From positions 806,001 through 870,000 of the forward strand of contig MKTZ01000001.1 in the NCBI GenBank assembly GCA_001898505.1: DNA of 64,000 nt, given 5' to 3'. Both the position numbers and the translations under genes were made by a program. Of this stretch, positions 52,779 to 61,687 are shown one piece after another. Below the pieces are notes generated by a model. That model was not told where the DNA came from and searched no databases. It worked only from the letters and a program-made list of their open reading frames with translations. The DNA is from Sphingobacteriales bacterium 50-39. Lineage in GTDB: Bacteria; Bacteroidota; Bacteroidia; Chitinophagales; Chitinophagaceae. How positions within the stretch are numbered: position 1 is the stretch's first letter; the number at the start of each line of letters is the position of its first letter.

Positions 52779-54335
52779 ATGCGACAGGCAAAATATATAA
52801 CGATACTTTCCATAGCCGCCCTTGCATTGGGATCCTGTAAGAAGGACTTTTTGAACCAATACCCTCAGGGGTCGATCAATGTGGGCAATTTTTACAAAAC
52901 GACGACCGACTTCCAGGAAGCGCTGGTAGGGGCTTATACTCCCTTGCGTGATGCTGCCAACGTGGCATTTTATATGGAGGAGATGCGGGCCGACAATACG
53001 TATTTCGATTATAATACCAAAGATCGGGGAAGTGTTTCAACGGAACAGGTGTCGTATTTTTTGGATGGGGCTTCCACGGGTGTCACCAGCAGTATCTGGA
53101 CGGCTGACTTCAATGGGATACAGCGCACCAATGTCATATTAAGCAGGATCAAGACCGCCAGCGCCGTGCCTGATTCTATAAAGAGCCTGATCACAGGTGA
53201 GGCAGAAGCATTGCGGGGGCACTATTACTTCGAGTTGGTGAGGTTGTTCGGGGCGCTGCCATTGTTCCTGACGGAGACAAAGAGTATTTCGGATACCCGA
53301 TTGGCCCGTTCTTCGGTGGATAGCGTCTATACTCAAATAATTGCGGACCTGACCGATGCGTTGGGCAGGGTGGCTGCGCCGGCCTTTTCTTCGTCGGGCA
53401 TCCAGAGCGGCAGGATCACCAAGGGTATGATAGCTACCGAGTTAGGGATGGTCTATCTCACCCGCAAGCAATATGACAAGGCCAGCGCCATCCTGCAGAC
53501 CGTAACGACGATGGGGTATGGCCTGATGCCTAATTATGCGGATATATATACAACCGCCAATGAGAACAATAAAGAATGTATATTCGAGATCGGTTACAAG
53601 GCAGGCACAGATGGACAGTCCAGCGCATTTATATACCGATTCATACCGGCAACTACTGTAACTACGAATATCCTGGGCGTCAATTTCAATAACAACAAGA
53701 ATAACTATGGAGGTTGGAATGTACCAACTCAAGATCTGATCGATGCCTATGAACCCGGTGACAAGCGGCTGGATGCGAGCATTGCCGTGACGAAGGGAAA
53801 GTACGATGTAAACAGCTATTTTATTCCCGACAGCGTGGTCAGTGTGCTGAATCCTCCTACAGCCGGGGAAGTGTCCAAGAATTTTATCCGGAAATACTAT
53901 CATCTGCCCTATGGGAGCATTATCGACAATACGGATCAGGACTGGTATGTGTACCGCTATGCCGATGTATTACTGATGCTGGCGGAGGCGTTGAATGAGC
54001 AGGGGCAGACCGGTGCGGCGCTGCCTTATCTGAACCAGGTTCGGGAAAGGGCCGGGCTGGGAGATGTGAATGTGACGGATCAGAGTGTGGTGCGGGATAC
54101 GATCGCGCATGAGAGAAGGGTGGAGCTGGCGTTCGAGAACAAGCGGTGGTTTGACCTCGTGCGTACGGATCAGGCGATAAATGTGATGACCGCGTATGGG
54201 ATCAAGCAAAAGGCGACGTACAGCTATCTGCTGCCGGGGTCGTACAATGTCGTGGCGACTAAGATGATCTATGCTATTCCATTCCGGGAGAATCAGCTGA
54301 ATCCTGTGGGGCTTTGGCAAAACCTGGGGTACTAA
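52779..54335 (+). CDS. SusD/RagB family nutrient-binding outer-membrane lipoprotein
   Basis: A 518-residue lipoprotein; lipobox LGSC places the lipidated cysteine at ~19. The N-terminal 'KKDFLNQYPQGSINVGNFYK' and 'TTDFQEALVGAYTPLRD' are classical SusD, followed by 'AEALRGHYYFELVRLFGALP' and the C-terminal 'LNQVRERAGLGDVNVTDQSV', 'VELAFENKRWFDLVRT'. It caps the SusC channel and binds the ligand at the cell surface. Eight residues of the KxxFLNxYP motif set match the family well. It sits in one operon between SusC and a dioxygenase-like gene 26 bases downstream. Confidence 0.94.
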   Translation: MRQAKYITILSIAALALGSCKKDFLNQYPQGSINVGNFYKTTTDFQEALVGAYTPLRDAANVAFYMEEMRADNTYFDYNTKDRGSVSTEQVSYFLDGASTGVTSSIWTADFNGIQRTNVILSRIKTASAVPDSIKSLITGEAEALRGHYYFELVRLFGALPLFLTETKSISDTRLARSSVDSVYTQIIADLTDALGRVAAPAFSSSGIQSGRITKGMIATELGMVYLTRKQYDKASAILQTVTTMGYGLMPNYADIYTTANENNKECIFEIGYKAGTDGQSSAFIYRFIPATTVTTNILGVNFNNNKNNYGGWNVPTQDLIDAYEPGDKRLDASIAVTKGKYDVNSYFIPDSVVSVLNPPTAGEVSKNFIRKYYHLPYGSIIDNTDQDWYVYRYADVLLMLAEALNEQGQTGAALPYLNQVRERAGLGDVNVTDQSVVRDTIAHERRVELAFENKRWFDLVRTDQAINVMTAYGIKQKATYSYLLPGSYNVVATKMIYAIPFRENQLNPVGLWQNLGY

Positions 54336-54360
54336 GAGCAATCGTTAAAAAAATATAGAA

Positions 54361-55176
54361 ATGAATTACGAACTGACTGAACAGCAGGTCAAAAGTTACA
54401 GAGACAATGGTTTCCTTGTGATCGAGAATTTTCTTTCTCCCGAGGAGCTGGAGGATTGGAGGGCCAAGGTAATGGCTGCCGTGAAAGAGCGGGCTGGCGT
54501 AAAGATGCCCGGGAAGGATGTAAAGATAGGGGAGGATGATGGTATCAATGAGGATACGGAGTATTTTGGAAAGGTGTTCGACCAGCTGATCAATCTCTGG
54601 CAGACGAATGAGGGAGTGAAGAAGCTGATGCTCGATCCGAGGATCGGGCAGATGGCGGCAAAGCTGGCCGGGGTAGATGGTATCCGTATCTGGCATGATC
54701 AGGCGTTGTTCAAGCGTCCCTGGGCCAATCCCACGGCCTGGCATCTGGATACTCCTTTCTGGTCCTTTACGGACAGGAATGCGCTTTCCATCTGGGTGGC
54801 GCTGGATGATGCGACACTGGAGAACGGGTGTCTCTATTTCCTTCCGGGGTCGTATCGCATTACGCGATTTGACAATGTGGGTATTGGAAAGAATATGGAT
54901 GGTATCTTTACCGTGTACCCCGAGCTGGTGAAAGTAAAATCCGTGTCGGCGCCTATGAAGGCAGGAAGCTGCAGCTTTCACAATGGGCTGACCGTGCATG
55001 GGGCGGGGGCCAATATGACGAGTGGGCACCGGCGTGCGATGACCTGTGCATATATGCCGGATGGGAATGTTTATAACGGAGAACCGAATGTGTTGCCCGA
55101 CGCCTATGTAAAGAAGCTGGCTATTGGCGACCCTTTGAACAACGATGCGCAGAATCCTTTGATCTATCACAAATGA
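54361..55176 (+). CDS. Phytanoyl-CoA dioxygenase (PhyH)-like Fe(II)/2-oxoglutarate oxygenase
   Basis: A 271-residue cytoplasmic protein with the PhyH start 'LTEQQVKSYRDNGFLVIENF'. The iron site is intact: HLD at His128 and Asp130, and His213 in LTVHGAGAN. An arginine suitable for 2-oxoglutarate binding follows at 224-225 (SGHRRAMT). 'WHLDTPFWSFTDRNALSIWV' and 'LENGCLYFLPGSYR' confirm the family. Such oxygenases hydroxylate or demethylate small molecules; a sugar-linked ether or ester could be its target. It lies in the utilisation operon between SusD and a GH106-like gene, which is unusual company for an oxygenase. Confidence 0.88.
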   Translation: MNYELTEQQVKSYRDNGFLVIENFLSPEELEDWRAKVMAAVKERAGVKMPGKDVKIGEDDGINEDTEYFGKVFDQLINLWQTNEGVKKLMLDPRIGQMAAKLAGVDGIRIWHDQALFKRPWANPTAWHLDTPFWSFTDRNALSIWVALDDATLENGCLYFLPGSYRITRFDNVGIGKNMDGIFTVYPELVKVKSVSAPMKAGSCSFHNGLTVHGAGANMTSGHRRAMTCAYMPDGNVYNGEPNVLPDAYVKKLAIGDPLNNDAQNPLIYHK

Positions 55177-55199
55177 ACATTGATCTTTAACGTGCGATA

Positions 55200-58028
55200 A
55201 TGAAAAGACGAGAATTCCTTTGGCAGGGGTCGTTATTGACCTCTGGTTTTACCCTAATGAAGATGTTGCCGGCAGGAGCTATGAAGGTGCCTGCGCCTGC
55301 CACCGATCTTTATCAGCTTTTTAAAGACCCGGCCGTTGTTCATCGTCCTTTTGTGCGGTGGTGGTGGAATGGGGACAAGGTGGAAAAGTCCGAGCTGGCC
55401 AGGGAGCTGCGGCTGATGAAGGAGGCGGGTATCGGCGGGGTGGAGATCAATCCTATTAAATTCCCTGCCCGGACCGATGATATGGGCAAGCCTGCTATTC
55501 AATGGCTGAGTCCTGAGTGGGTGGATCTTTTGAACTTTACGTTGAAAGAGGCTGAGTCGCTGGGGCTGACATGTGATCTGATCGTGGGATCAGGGTGGCC
55601 ATTCGGGGCGGAATATTTGAAGGGAGAGGAACGGTCGCAGATGCTGGTGATAGCCGTGTTGAAGCTGGATGGTCCACAATTTTTCGAGGTCAGCCCTTTT
55701 GCGCTTTTTGAAGAGTGTGATCCGGCGGTCACCTCTCCATTCCCCGGCAGGACGATGGAACTGTTGTCGGTGCATTTGGCTCCTGGGCTGATCGAGCGGA
55801 TGGACCAGGTGGTCGATCTTTCTTCTCAGATCCCCAGCGGTGCGATCAAGGTGGATATCCCCCCGGGGAAGCATGTATTGTATGGGCTGGTGAAAGTGTC
55901 GGGGTCTATGGAAGTGATCAATGGCGCTCCCGGCGCCAACGGGCCTGTGCTCAACCATTACAATGAGGCTGCTGTAAAGAAATATCTGCATCGCATGTCG
56001 GATACGATCCAGCAGCAGATAGGGCCGTTGACAGGGAGGGTACGCAGCTTTTTTACGGACAGTATGGAGATGGAAGGCGCCAACTGGTGCGCCGACATGC
56101 TGACCGAGTTTTCAAAACGGAGGGGTTATGACCCTATGCCTTATCTTCCCCTGACGATGTTCAAGATAGGAGCGATGGGGAATATCTACGATCTCAATTA
56201 TGGCCCGGGTCTTGGACCGGAGCTGAAAGATAAGGTGGAACGGATACGGTATGATTTCGATGTGACCAAGTCGGAGCTGATACGAGAGCGATTTATTCGA
56301 TCTTTTACGGACTGGTGTAAGGAAAACAAGATATTATCCCGTGTACAGGCTTATGGACGAGGCTATTTTCCCCTGGAGGGCAGTTTCGATATCGACCTGC
56401 CTGAATGTGAGACCTGGATAAAATATGGTCTTGGGAAGGAAATGAGCGAAGACGATTATCGTATCGGCAGGGCCTATACGATGATCAACAAATATGTGTC
56501 GTCTGCGGCGCATTTGAAGGGCAAGCGGCATGTCAGCTGTGAGGAGCTGACGAATACAGACATGGTCTTTAACGATACTTTAGAGATACTGAAAGTGGCG
56601 GGGGACCAAAGCACTGTTTCAGGAGTGACGCATCCGGTGTTCCATGGGTTCAACTATTCACCTCCTGATGCGCCATTCCCCGGGTGGGTTCGGTATGGGA
56701 CCTATTTTAATGAGAAGAATACCTGGTGGCCTTATTTCAGGAGATTTACCGATTACAAGGCGCGTATGTCCGCCCTTTTGCAACAAGTGGATATGTTTGC
56801 GGATATTGCCGTGCTGCCGCCTGTGGCCGATATGTGGAGCATTTTTGGCGCGCAGAATGAGCCTTTCCCCAGCCTGATGTATCCTACCTGGATGACGTTG
56901 GTGTGGGAGGCGATGCATCAGAATGGGAATGCCTGTGACTATATCTCGGAGCAGGTAATATTGGAAGCTACGATGGACAGGGGGTGGATGCGTTATGGTC
57001 AACGGAAATACCACACTATCTTCCTGGTGCGGGTGGAACGTCTGGACCCTGCTGTCGTTCGTAAGCTGTATGATTTTATAGCCGGTGGGGGGCGGATATT
57101 TTGTATCGAGACCATGCCGGACAGGAGCACTGGTTGGCAGGGGCATGAACAGCGGGACGCGGACGTGAAACAGATGGTAGAGGCGATGAAGAAATATCCG
57201 GAAAGATTCATATTGCTCCACCGACCGGAGAAGGACTGGCTGTTATGGTATAAGGATATTCAGCAGAAATACGGTTTAACGCCTTATGTTGCTATCGACA
57301 ATCCCGATCGTTTTGTCACGCAGGTGCGTTACCAGGGAGGGAAGACGGAGATATTGTTTTTTATCAATTCCAATGTGGATAAGGGGCATAAGATGAGCCT
57401 GACGGTGCATAAGGATATTGCAGGGGGGCGTCAGGCATGGGTATGGGATGCGGATACGGGGCAGCGATGGCGTATTGGGTCCGGTGCGGAGAGGATCGAG
57501 CTGGATCTGGGGCCGGCGGAGTCTAGGTTGATCGTGTTTGATCATGAGAAGCGGGGTGCGGCCTGGCGGCCGGCGCCGGTGGGGGGCGGGGAGAGTTTGG
57601 CGGAGAGCTGGAATGCGGAGTTCCGGCATATCGATGGCTCCGTCCGAACGGCGACCATGGATGTATTGAAGGATCTGAAGGATATGCCGGAGTGGGCGGC
57701 CTTTAGCGGGGTGGTGACGTACCGCGTAGAGTTCATCGTTGGGAGCGCTCTGCCGGCCTGGCTGAACCTGGGTAAGGTGATGGGTGTGAGCGAGGTGGTG
57801 TTGAATGGTAAGGAGCTTGGGGTGAAATGGTATGGTCGTCGTATCTTTTCTGTTACGGGTGTTGTGCAGGCGGGTAAGAATGTGCTGGAGGTAAAGGTGG
57901 CGACCTCGATGGGGAATTACATGAAGACGCTAAAGGACAATCCTGTTGCGCAATATTGGACCAATGAAAAAAGGAAGGATCAGCCTATACAATCCATGGG
58001 GTTGATCGGGCCTGTTACCATCTACTGA
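55200..58028 (+). CDS. GH106-like alpha-L-rhamnosidase
   Basis: A 942-residue exported enzyme; the N-terminus (MKRREFLWQGSLLTSGFTL) has a twin-arginine-like or unusual Sec signal. The GH106-like start 'PFVRWWWNGDKVEKSELARE' and 'LRLMKEAGIGGVEINPIKF' begin the catalytic TIM barrel. Further on are 'VQAYGRGYFPLEGSFDIDLP', 'GKRHVSCEELTNTDMVFND' and 'TVSGVTHPVFHGFNYSPPDA', with candidate catalytic glutamates. A C-terminal beta-sandwich follows ('VTYRVEFIVGSALPAWLNLG'). Family members cut alpha-L-rhamnose from rhamnogalacturonans. The length is close to typical. It is flanked by a PhyH-like and a GH28 gene within one operon. Confidence 0.85.
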   Translation: MKRREFLWQGSLLTSGFTLMKMLPAGAMKVPAPATDLYQLFKDPAVVHRPFVRWWWNGDKVEKSELARELRLMKEAGIGGVEINPIKFPARTDDMGKPAIQWLSPEWVDLLNFTLKEAESLGLTCDLIVGSGWPFGAEYLKGEERSQMLVIAVLKLDGPQFFEVSPFALFEECDPAVTSPFPGRTMELLSVHLAPGLIERMDQVVDLSSQIPSGAIKVDIPPGKHVLYGLVKVSGSMEVINGAPGANGPVLNHYNEAAVKKYLHRMSDTIQQQIGPLTGRVRSFFTDSMEMEGANWCADMLTEFSKRRGYDPMPYLPLTMFKIGAMGNIYDLNYGPGLGPELKDKVERIRYDFDVTKSELIRERFIRSFTDWCKENKILSRVQAYGRGYFPLEGSFDIDLPECETWIKYGLGKEMSEDDYRIGRAYTMINKYVSSAAHLKGKRHVSCEELTNTDMVFNDTLEILKVAGDQSTVSGVTHPVFHGFNYSPPDAPFPGWVRYGTYFNEKNTWWPYFRRFTDYKARMSALLQQVDMFADIAVLPPVADMWSIFGAQNEPFPSLMYPTWMTLVWEAMHQNGNACDYISEQVILEATMDRGWMRYGQRKYHTIFLVRVERLDPAVVRKLYDFIAGGGRIFCIETMPDRSTGWQGHEQRDADVKQMVEAMKKYPERFILLHRPEKDWLLWYKDIQQKYGLTPYVAIDNPDRFVTQVRYQGGKTEILFFINSNVDKGHKMSLTVHKDIAGGRQAWVWDADTGQRWRIGSGAERIELDLGPAESRLIVFDHEKRGAAWRPAPVGGGESLAESWNAEFRHIDGSVRTATMDVLKDLKDMPEWAAFSGVVTYRVEFIVGSALPAWLNLGKVMGVSEVVLNGKELGVKWYGRRIFSVTGVVQAGKNVLEVKVATSMGNYMKTLKDNPVAQYWTNEKRKDQPIQSMGLIGPVTIY

Positions 58029-58059
58029 CGGACGCCGCCAGGAAATAAAAAATTTTTGA

Positions 58060-59508
58060 ATGAAAAAGTATGTTCTTTTAGGGGCGCTGGTATTGCAGTC
58101 GATGCTGCTGGCTGCTGCCAAGGATTATCCGGCCTCGTTGTTTGGTATTCGCGGAGACGGATCGACATTGAATACGCGATCCATTCAGTTTGCCATCGAC
58201 TATATCAGTCAGAACGGCGGAGGGAGATTGATATTTCATGTGGGACGTTATCTCACGGGGTCTATTCACCTGAAATCGAATATTACATTACAACTGGAGG
58301 AGGGAGCGGTGTTGGTAGGCTCGCTGAATCCTTTTGATTATGACAAGAAGATATTTACGGCGTTGATATTTGCCTATGATCAGCATGATGTGGCCATTAC
58401 CGGCAAGGGAGTGATCGATGGGCAGGGCAGGGCGCTGGCGGCCAATGTGACGGCGAATGTTCACAAGGGGTTGTTGAAGGACCTTTTTCGTAATGATAGA
58501 CCCGAGGCGGATGTGCGGGCGATGATCATCAATTTCCGGAACTGTCGCAACGTATTGCTGCGCGGGGTAACTATCCGGAATTCCGCGAGCTGGGTGGAGA
58601 CTTATGATCAGTGTACGAACCTGCGGCTGGACAGTATCTATGTAGACAGTAAGGCGTTTTGGAATAACGACGGTATAGATATCGTGGACTGTGACAGTGT
58701 GGCCGTCACGAACTCTTATATCGATGCGGATGACGACGGGATCTGTCTGAAGTCGCATGACGCCACTAAATTTTGTAACAATGTACTGATCCGCAATTGT
58801 ACCATCCGGAGCAGTGCGAATGCTATCAAATTCGGTACGGCCTCGTATGGAGGGTTCCGGAATATCACTATGATCAATAACCGGGTGTTCGATACATACC
58901 GGAGCGCGCTGGCGCTTGAAGCTGTGGATGGGGGATTTTTGGAGAATGTGCTGGTGGATAGCCTGCAGTCATACAATACGGGGAATTTCCTTTATCTGCG
59001 TATCGGGGAGCGGGTGGCTGGAAAGAAGGGCCGGCTGGAGAATATACGGATACGAAATGTCTATGCGGAGGTGCCTGCGGGGAAGCCGGACGTAGGATAC
59101 GATTATGAGGGGCCCATCGAGGATATGCCCCGGAATATTACGCCGGCTATCGTCATAGCGGGAATGCCGGATGCAAAGATCTCGGGGGTGGTGCTGGAGA
59201 ATGTAGATATAAAATTTGCCGGTGGGGGCAATCCTCTCTTTGCGAAGATCGGGTTGGACGAGCTGGACAAGGTACCTGAGCGGGCAAATGCATATCCGGA
59301 TTTTTCCATGTTCAAGGAGCTACCTGCGTGGGGGGCATATATCCGGCATGCCGAGAAGATCGAATTTTTGCATGTGCTGTTGAACTGTGAGAAAAAAGAT
59401 TATCGTCCGGCCATTGTACTGGATGATGTGAGCGGCTCGAAGTTTGATGGTGCGCGCGTGACGGAACCTGGGGCGGGAAAGAAACCAACCGTATATCGAC
59501 ATAAATGA
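58060..59508 (+). CDS. GH28 polygalacturonase-like glycoside hydrolase
   Basis: A 482-residue secreted right-handed beta-helix enzyme (signal MKKYVLLGALVLQSMLLAAA). 'KDYPASLFGIRGDGSTLNTR' begins the pectate-lyase-type N-cap; the catalytic region has NNDGIDI (Asp204) and DADDDGIC (Asp225-Asp226). The canonical GHG and RIK elements that follow in polygalacturonases are replaced by SSANAIKFGT and 'YRSALALEAVDGG'. This suggests a variant specificity, for example for rhamnogalacturonan or an unsaturated or decorated end. It lies 31 bases after the GH106-like gene and overlaps the next gene by four. Periplasmic or surface action on pectic oligosaccharides is inferred. Confidence 0.88.
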   Translation: MKKYVLLGALVLQSMLLAAAKDYPASLFGIRGDGSTLNTRSIQFAIDYISQNGGGRLIFHVGRYLTGSIHLKSNITLQLEEGAVLVGSLNPFDYDKKIFTALIFAYDQHDVAITGKGVIDGQGRALAANVTANVHKGLLKDLFRNDRPEADVRAMIINFRNCRNVLLRGVTIRNSASWVETYDQCTNLRLDSIYVDSKAFWNNDGIDIVDCDSVAVTNSYIDADDDGICLKSHDATKFCNNVLIRNCTIRSSANAIKFGTASYGGFRNITMINNRVFDTYRSALALEAVDGGFLENVLVDSLQSYNTGNFLYLRIGERVAGKKGRLENIRIRNVYAEVPAGKPDVGYDYEGPIEDMPRNITPAIVIAGMPDAKISGVVLENVDIKFAGGGNPLFAKIGLDELDKVPERANAYPDFSMFKELPAWGAYIRHAEKIEFLHVLLNCEKKDYRPAIVLDDVSGSKFDGARVTEPGAGKKPTVYRHK

Positions 59509-60380
59509 AGATCGTCGTCACCAGCGCCAATTCGGCTACAGGGTCGATACTTATCCCTGTTCTGAAAGCAGCGGGTCATTATACCATCGGGCTTGTAAGG
59601 AAGTCCGTGGCTTTGCCTGCCGATGAAGTGATCGTGGACTGGATGCATGCTCCGGGTGCTGCCCGGGCGCTCGAGGAGGCGGATGTCGTCGTACATCTGT
59701 CGGGTGAGCTGAATGCGAAGAGTGAACGGCTCTACGAAGAGGCGAACCTGGAGACGGCACGTGTTGTGGCTGCGCACGTCCGTGCGCGGCGGTTGATCTA
59801 TCTCAGTTATCCCCATGCTTCTTCCGGGGAGAAAAATTATTATTTACGGACCAAGGGGCAGGCCGAGGAGGTATTGCGTCAGACGGGGATACCGTTGGTG
59901 GTCTTCCGTTGTCCTGTCATCATCGATGCGCCGGATAAGGTGTCTAAGATAGACGTCCTGTTCAAGGCTCCCAAGGGAAAGCGGGTGCCTTTGCTGGGGT
60001 GGGATTGGCCTGTGCCAGTGATCGGGTCGGGAAGGCAGACCATGCGTCCTGTCTACAGGGGCACCGTGGTGGAGGCTATTGCAGCTGCTGTGGCGGGTGG
60101 ACAGGCTGGTACATATGAGCTATCGGGTGTGGATGAGGTGACGATCGACGAGTTCATCCGGCTGGCGAATCCTTCGGGTGTGCGATTGTTGCATATTCCC
60201 GGTTGGTTAGCGTTTGGATTGAGCCGGGTGCTGCCCGAGTTGTCTTCCACATTTGCGGATATGATGCTGCATCATACCGGAAGTGTGTTTGATCCGTCGA
60301 CCTACCGGGAGTTTGGAATACAGCCTGTATCCATTGTCGAAATGTGGAGAAGAGGTTCACGAATATCGAATTTACAGTAA
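59505..60380 (+). CDS. NAD(P)-binding Rossmann-fold protein (NmrA/atypical SDR-like)
   Basis: A 291-residue cytoplasmic protein. The N-terminus 'KIVVTSANSATGSILIPVLK' holds a degenerate GxxGxxG (SANSATG). 'RRLIYLSYPHASSGEKNYYL' and 'RTKGQAEEVLRQTGIPLVVF' fit NmrA-like atypical short-chain dehydrogenases, where a YxxxK catalytic pair is often lost. The ATGA overlap with the GH28 gene places it in the same operon. It may oxidise or epimerise a sugar acid released by the hydrolases, or act as a redox-sensing NAD(P) binder; the sequence cannot decide. Its stop overlaps the opposite-strand gene by nine bases. Confidence 0.78.
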   Translation: MKIVVTSANSATGSILIPVLKAAGHYTIGLVRKSVALPADEVIVDWMHAPGAARALEEADVVVHLSGELNAKSERLYEEANLETARVVAAHVRARRLIYLSYPHASSGEKNYYLRTKGQAEEVLRQTGIPLVVFRCPVIIDAPDKVSKIDVLFKAPKGKRVPLLGWDWPVPVIGSGRQTMRPVYRGTVVEAIAAAVAGGQAGTYELSGVDEVTIDEFIRLANPSGVRLLHIPGWLAFGLSRVLPELSSTFADMMLHHTGSVFDPSTYREFGIQPVSIVEMWRRGSRISNLQ

Positions 60381-61364
60381 GATCTTTTTGGCAATACTCC
60401 AGCCTTTCCCGTCGCTAAGGTATACGACATAGATACCACCCGATACGCGGGACTCGCCCAGGCTGATGGTACTGGTGGCAGGGCCGAAAGTCTCCTGTTG
60501 AAGGACCTGTCCATTTAAAGAGATCAGTCTTGCGGTGATCGTGGCGGAAGTTGGCCGGGTAAATGTGATGTTGATGGTTTTGCCGGTGGCCACGATGGTG
60601 GTCTTGCCTGCTGCTGTGCCGGCCACCGTTACGGTGCGGCTATACTGTGCATTTCCGTCAATATCCACCTGGCGGAGGCGGTATGATATTTCGTTGGCGC
60701 TGGCCATAGCATCATTAAAGTTGTAATTGTTTTCCACGTTGACGGCGCCCGCGGCTACCGTCCCGATCGTTGTCCATTGAGCACCGTCCAGGCTGCGTTC
60801 TACGTCGAAATGGCTGTTGCTGGTTTCGCTGACCGTTGTCCAGTCCAGGGTCACGTCTTCGTTGTCGCTACGTACCGCAGTAAATGATACAAAGGTGACG
60901 GGCAGGGTCACGGTGGTGGTGCTGAACCCGGATGGGGAGGTGCCTGTGGCGCTGGATGCGTATTTGGGACCTGTGATCGTGCCGTCTACACTGCCTACAT
61001 ACTTATTGACGCCACCGATAGAGATGATCTCGGTGGAAGAAGGGTGCGTAGTGCTCAGCGAACCTCCATTCAGAATGCCCACTACCGAATTGTTATCGAG
61101 CGTGAGCCCGGAGTTTTTGTCTACTTCGAGAGTTCCGGCAATGGTGAGATAGACATTATTGAGCGTGGCGTTAATATCCAACCATACCGTATAGCCGGCA
61201 GGTATAACGATCGAGTCGCCATTTGCCGGAAGACGGCCGAGGCTCCAGGTGCTGGTCGACGACCAGTTGGTGCCATTGGTTATGGCCTTGTTCATGGTGG
61301 TTGCTTGCGCAATTGTCACGGTAGTGAAGGCAAGCAGCAGGAGTAGGGATGATTTCTTATTCAT
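60372..61364 (-). CDS. Secreted surface protein with G8-like N-terminal region and type IX-like C-terminal domain
   Basis: A 330-residue secreted protein (signal MNKKSSLLLLLAFTTVTIAQ). Residues ~25-110 have a G8/pectate-lyase-like repetitive start: 'TNGTNWSSTSTWSLGRLPAN' and 'DSIVIPAGYTVWLD'. A fibronectin-like middle ('DNEDVTLDWTTVSETSNSHF') comes next. The last ~80 residues resemble a Por-type sorting domain, with 'RLISLNGQVLQQETFG' and a final 'SDGKGWSIAKKILL'. Such proteins are exported by the type IX system and anchored or released at the surface. It is opposite to the utilisation operon and separated from the GH123-like gene by 323 bases. Confidence 0.75.
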   Translation of the reverse strand: MNKKSSLLLLLAFTTVTIAQATTMNKAITNGTNWSSTSTWSLGRLPANGDSIVIPAGYTVWLDINATLNNVYLTIAGTLEVDKNSGLTLDNNSVVGILNGGSLSTTHPSSTEIISIGGVNKYVGSVDGTITGPKYASSATGTSPSGFSTTTVTLPVTFVSFTAVRSDNEDVTLDWTTVSETSNSHFDVERSLDGAQWTTIGTVAAGAVNVENNYNFNDAMASANEISYRLRQVDIDGNAQYSRTVTVAGTAAGKTTIVATGKTINITFTRPTSATITARLISLNGQVLQQETFGPATSTISLGESRVSGGIYVVYLSDGKGWSIAKKILL

Positions 61365-61687
61365 GGAACGGATCATTTTTGAACTAATCATTAAATGGCA
61401 AGACAGATACCAATACCGTTGAAAGTGGGGGCAGGCATAATACGACCGTCTTAATTTGTTGGTATTCAAATGGATGAAAATGATTCCCATAAGGCAATAT
61501 TTTTCCTTTGAGGATGTTGTCGTGGAAAATGTTCCGATTTATGGAATCGGTTGTCAAATTGGGAATATTCGCAATAAGTGGGACGGGATGGAGGAGCGCG
61601 GGCGCCGAACTCTCCGAACTAAATCTTACTCAAACGTTTGCGCGATTTGAGGGAAGCGAGAATGCCCTTGCTGCCTTATCTTCAACT
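61365..61687. other. Divergent intergenic region of 323 bases
   Basis: It lies between the start of the surface protein (minus) and the start of the GH123-like gene (plus), so promoters for both are expected here. I see a dyad CCGATT-TATGG-AATCGG at 61534-61550 but no convincing TTTG/TAnnTTTG pair. No coding frame in it looks real; the 64-codon one at 61456-61650 has no start context or similarity. Confidence 0.5.
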
